Program-made: the position numbers and the translations under genes | Assembly: GCA_010365215.1 (NCBI GenBank) | Contig: JAAFGT010000017.1 | Location: 1 to 53,618 of the forward strand | DNA: 53,618 nt | Direction: 5' to 3' | Source: Acidipila sp. | GTDB taxonomy: Bacteria; Acidobacteriota; Terriglobia; Acidiferrales; UBA7541 | Notes under the pieces: generated by a model | What the model was told of the DNA's origin: nothing | Databases searched by the model: none | Seen by the model: the letters and a program-made list of their open reading frames with translations, nothing else | Part shown: piece by piece, positions 51,102-53,618 of the stretch | Layout of the letters: the number at the start of each line of letters is the position of its first letter | Numbering within the stretch: position 1 is the stretch's first letter

Positions 51102-52205
51102 CTAGCGGACCGCCACAGCGTGGTTGGCGCTGCCATACATGACGCGCAAGTCGGCCTCATTCTCATCGACCCAATGGAGGATGCGGTCGTAACCTTCGTG
51201 GATGCCAACCAGCGGCTTCCAACCGAGCACGCGCTCCGCTTTGCGGTTGTCGCAGATGAAAATACAGTGATCGGCCTTGCGCGGCTCATCATGGGCGATG
51301 GAGACGTCCCGGCCGGTTTTTTCGCGCAGCAGCGCCGTGGCTTCCAGCAGGGAGAGGGAGTTAGCCACGCCACCGCCAATATTGAATACTTGTCCGGCGA
51401 CGCGATCGATGTTTTGAATTTCCATCTCCACCAGACGGCAGACATCGGCGGAAAAAACCACGTCGCGGACCTGCTTGCCGCCATAACCGATGTAGCTGAG
51501 CGGGAGACCAAAGCGGTGCGCCACCGCCCACCAGGTCACCCACCCCTGTTCGGACTTTCCGAACTGGCCCGGGCCGGCCACGCAGCTAAAACGGTTAATG
51601 ACCGTTTTTACGCCAAAAGCATTCGCATACTCCTGGCAGGCCAAGTCTGCCATCAGTTTGCTCAGTCCATAGATGCTGTGCTCGCCGCCGTCCACGCTGA
51701 GCTCTTCTGAAAAGCCCAGGTCGGGATCGAAGCCCGCAACGCCGCGGTCGCCCGCTTGAGCGCGAAACTTTTCTTTGGACCAGGCGAATCGGGTGGCACC
51801 TTCTTCCGACGGAAAGGAGTTGACCAGGTCGGCGCTATACACCCGGCTGGTGCTCCAGAAAATCACCGGCAGGTTGCGCGTCCGGGCAAACTCCAGCGCA
51901 TTCACCAGCCCCAATGCATTGTTGGAGAGATCGAAAGTTGGGTTGGCGTAACCGGTGATGGCCGAGGCCTGCGCACTGGTGTCGCAGAGCACATCGATTT
52001 CGCGCGGCAGCGCCGCGAAATCTTCACGGTTGCGCACGTCGCCGTGCAGAAACGTTATTCCCCGCCGCTTAAAATGTTTCAGATTAAGCTCCGAGCCGCG
52101 GCGCACCAGGTTGTCCATCACCACCACCTTGTGCCCGCGCTCGCTCATAAAAAATGCCAGCTGCGAGCCCATGAAGCCCGCGCCGCCGGTAATCAGAATT
52201 TGCAT
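51102..52205 (-). CDS. CDP-paratose 2-epimerase (RfbE/TyvE)-like SDR
   Basis: A 367-residue extended SDR. GGAGFMGSQLAFF binds NAD, STSRVY supplies the catalytic Ser/Thr, and YGLSK the Tyr-Lys pair. The region from NRFSCVAGPGQFG through EQGWVTWW to GKQVRDVV closely follows my memory of TyvE, which converts CDP-paratose to CDP-tyvelose. The usual partner genes for CDP-3,6-dideoxyhexose synthesis (ddhA-D, prt) are not in the window, so they lie elsewhere or the substrate differs. It sits 6 nt downstream of a GT2 gene in a polysaccharide operon. Confidence 0.8.
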   Translation of the reverse strand: MQILITGGAGFMGSQLAFFMSERGHKVVVMDNLVRRGSELNLKHFKRRGITFLHGDVRNREDFAALPREIDVLCDTSAQASAITGYANPTFDLSNNALGLVNALEFARTRNLPVIFWSTSRVYSADLVNSFPSEEGATRFAWSKEKFRAQAGDRGVAGFDPDLGFSEELSVDGGEHSIYGLSKLMADLACQEYANAFGVKTVINRFSCVAGPGQFGKSEQGWVTWWAVAHRFGLPLSYIGYGGKQVRDVVFSADVCRLVEMEIQNIDRVAGQVFNIGGGVANSLSLLEATALLREKTGRDVSIAHDEPRKADHCIFICDNRKAERVLGWKPLVGIHEGYDRILHWVDENEADLRVMYGSANHAVAVR

Positions 52206-52211
52206 GTTGGT

Positions 52212-53096
52212 CTAAACCTCACTAGACTGGATTCTTGAATGCGCCGAAGGAGCAGTCGCGCGCAACAGCCGCAGATCGCAATACGGCAAGTAGAAGCACA
52301 TTAAGGCGTCCACCCACAACAGGCCGAAGCGGCGCTCGCGCCAGTCCTGCTGAAACTCGTGACGTGCACTGCCAATGTGCTGATAGCGAAAACTGCGCCA
52401 GATCTTGGTCGCGGTCATCGGGCTGAAGTAATCGCGGCGGTAGCGCCAGTAGGTTTCGAGGACTGAGTGGACGGTGTCCTGCCGCAAATGCCGGACTACG
52501 GCACGGGGTTCGTAAAACGTGTGGTAGCCCAGGGCGGCGATGCGCATGGACATATTGGAATCTTCTCCATTGGTCCTCAGACGCTCGTCATAGCCGCCCG
52601 CTTCCAGCACCGCGGCTTTGCGGTAGACCGTGTCCGCGCCAAACAGGAAACGCGGATTGCGCACGGGCGCTTCCCCCCAGTTCTGCGCCATATGCGTCTT
52701 GCGCCAGCGGTCGGCTACGGAAGTTTGCACCGCTTCCTCGAGGCGTCCGTTTACGCCCGCCAGTTTCTCGTCGGAAAAATGACTCTCCAAAAGTTTCAGC
52801 CAACTGGGGTCTGCAACGCAATCGGCGTCAAGCGCTGCCACCAGTTCGTGCCGGGCATTGCGAAAGGCTGTGTTGCGGGCCGCGGCTAAGCCGCTATTTT
52901 GCTCGTGACGCAGAATTTTCACCGGATACTGCGAAGCGATCTGTACGGTGCGGTCGCGTGAGCCGTCGTCGATCACCAGGATCTCGTCCGGCGGACGCGT
53001 TTGCTTCAGAACGCCCTCGAGACACGCAGCGATATAGAGCTCTGCGTTGTAGCAGGGAACGTACAACGTAATCCGCTCCGAGCTTACTGCAGTCAT
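52212..53096 (-). CDS. GT2 glycosyltransferase
   Basis: A 294-residue GT-A glycosyltransferase with ITLYVPCYNAELYIAACLEG, VIDDGSRDRT and the DAD metal motif (about 89-91). The second half has GGYDERLRTNGEDSNMSMR, containing the ED catalytic-base motif. The ATG at 53096 overlaps the stop of the Wzt-type gene by ATGA; a GTG-type upstream frame to 53108 is unlikely. A C-terminal YWRYRRDYFSP segment may contact the membrane. It is the second gene visible in the locus. Confidence 0.9.
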   Translation of the reverse strand: MTAVSSERITLYVPCYNAELYIAACLEGVLKQTRPPDEILVIDDGSRDRTVQIASQYPVKILRHEQNSGLAAARNTAFRNARHELVAALDADCVADPSWLKLLESHFSDEKLAGVNGRLEEAVQTSVADRWRKTHMAQNWGEAPVRNPRFLFGADTVYRKAAVLEAGGYDERLRTNGEDSNMSMRIAALGYHTFYEPRAVVRHLRQDTVHSVLETYWRYRRDYFSPMTATKIWRSFRYQHIGSARHEFQQDWRERRFGLLWVDALMCFYLPYCDLRLLRATAPSAHSRIQSSEV

Positions 53097-53618
53097 TCCC
53101 AACTCCATTCGAGCTTTGGCTGGGTATAACCGGGGCGGTGGTCGGAAGCGCGCCCAAACTTGCCCGAGCCTTCCGACACCGTGAACGGGCCGATTGCGTA
53201 GATCCAGTCAATAAATTCCCAAGTACCCGTATTGAGAATCGCCGCCTGCAACACGTAGCCCCCTGGCTTGAGCGTGTTGGGATCGTACCGGCAAATTAAC
53301 TTGTAAGATTTGCCGGCGATTAATTCCACAACGTCGGCAGAATCCGAATGGTGCGAGCTCACGACATTCGTGCCATCCGAAGCAATAAAGGAAAGCCCCA
53401 CAAAACAAGCGCGCGTGGTTTCGATGCAGTGCATGTTGAACTCAATCGAGAACGGCTCGCCGAATTCAAAGCTGGTACGGTCCTGTTGGTCAGCGCCGCG
53501 CATTTTGATTGTATGAAAGAGGATGTGACCGTTGCCAACACGGTCGGTGCGGCTGGCCATGTCGAAGCAGCCGTTGCCTTCCAAAGCCTGCTGGTCAGCG
53601 CTAGCGGAATACGCGTCG
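53093..53618 (-). CDS. Carbohydrate-binding C-terminal domain of a Wzt-type ABC exporter (partial)
   Basis: At least 174 residues; the frame is open through the right edge, so the N-terminal part is missing. The visible part is a beta-sandwich like the Wzt_C domain: TSFEFGEPFSIEFNMHC, ACFVGLSFIASDGTNVV and a repeat of alternating strands ending in FTVSEGSGKFG. In E. coli Wzt this domain binds the terminated nonreducing end of the O-polysaccharide and triggers export by the ABC transporter. The expected ATPase domain would lie just beyond 53618. An apparent TTG start at 53584 is internal. Confidence 0.78.
   Translation of the reverse strand, partial: DAYSASADQQALEGNGCFDMASRTDRVGNGHILFHTIKMRGADQQDRTSFEFGEPFSIEFNMHCIETTRACFVGLSFIASDGTNVVSSHHSDSADVVELIAGKSYKLICRYDPNTLKPGGYVLQAAILNTGTWEFIDWIYAIGPFTVSEGSGKFGRASDHRPGYTQPKLEWSWE

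Overview
The window looks like a chromosomal segment of a high-GC, diderm bacterium, most likely an acidobacterium (Acidobacteriota, Terriglobia-like). This is an inference from the gene mix, not from a search. The mix is a ToxR-like winged-helix/TPR regulator, a PEP-CTERM surface protein, Ku/LigD end joining, futalosine-type menaquinone genes, an HpnI-like glycosyltransferase and a very large exopolysaccharide/O-antigen locus. No phage, integrase, insertion sequence or CRISPR array was seen.

Region 1 (1-4.2 kb, minus strand). The start of tuf (EF-Tu) is preceded by four tRNAs, transcribed Thr(TGT)-Tyr(GTA)-Thr(GGT)-Gly(TCC)-tuf from a good sigma70-type promoter. Next come an M23 envelope peptidase with its own promoter, a secreted coiled-coil protein built from two repeats, and Ku.

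Region 2 (4.3-25.5 kb, mixed strands). LigD (phosphoesterase-ligase-polymerase) diverges from Ku. It is followed by a TlpA-like thioredoxin with an odd Cys-rich tail, the Mg2+ transporter MgtE with a structured leader, and ubiX-mqnP-mqnE (menaquinone by the futalosine route). Then come a HicBA toxin-antitoxin pair, a GT87 and a GT2 glycosyltransferase in head-to-head arrangement, UDP-glucuronate decarboxylase, an HpnI-like GT21, a secreted aspartoacylase-like hydrolase, a 56-residue small protein and a PEP-CTERM protein. The region ends with a membrane-bound winged-helix/TPR regulator followed by an Acg-type nitroreductase and a DUF6544-like membrane protein.

Region 3 (25.5-53.6 kb). All 21 genes are on the minus strand, most joined by 1-17 nt overlaps, and run from the carbohydrate-binding end of a Wzt-type ABC exporter at the right edge to UDP-glucose dehydrogenase on the left. 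They comprise nine glycosyltransferases (seven GT4, two GT2), a GT-C-like membrane protein, three SAM methyltransferases, an O-antigen ligase/polymerase, a WecA-like initiating phosphosugar transferase, a CDP-paratose-2-epimerase-like SDR, two full-length glutamine-hydrolysing asparagine synthase homologues, a heparinase II/III-family protein without a signal peptide, a fused alcohol-dehydrogenase/Gfo-Idh-MocA oxidoreductase, and Ugd.

Read together, region 3 encodes assembly, decoration and export of a complex polysaccharide. The most interesting inference is that the glycan contains uronic acids: Ugd makes UDP-GlcA, UXS can turn it into UDP-xylose, and the two AsnB-like enzymes may amidate it. 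The heparinase/fused-oxidoreductase pair would then be a dedicated, apparently cytoplasmic, modification or turnover module.
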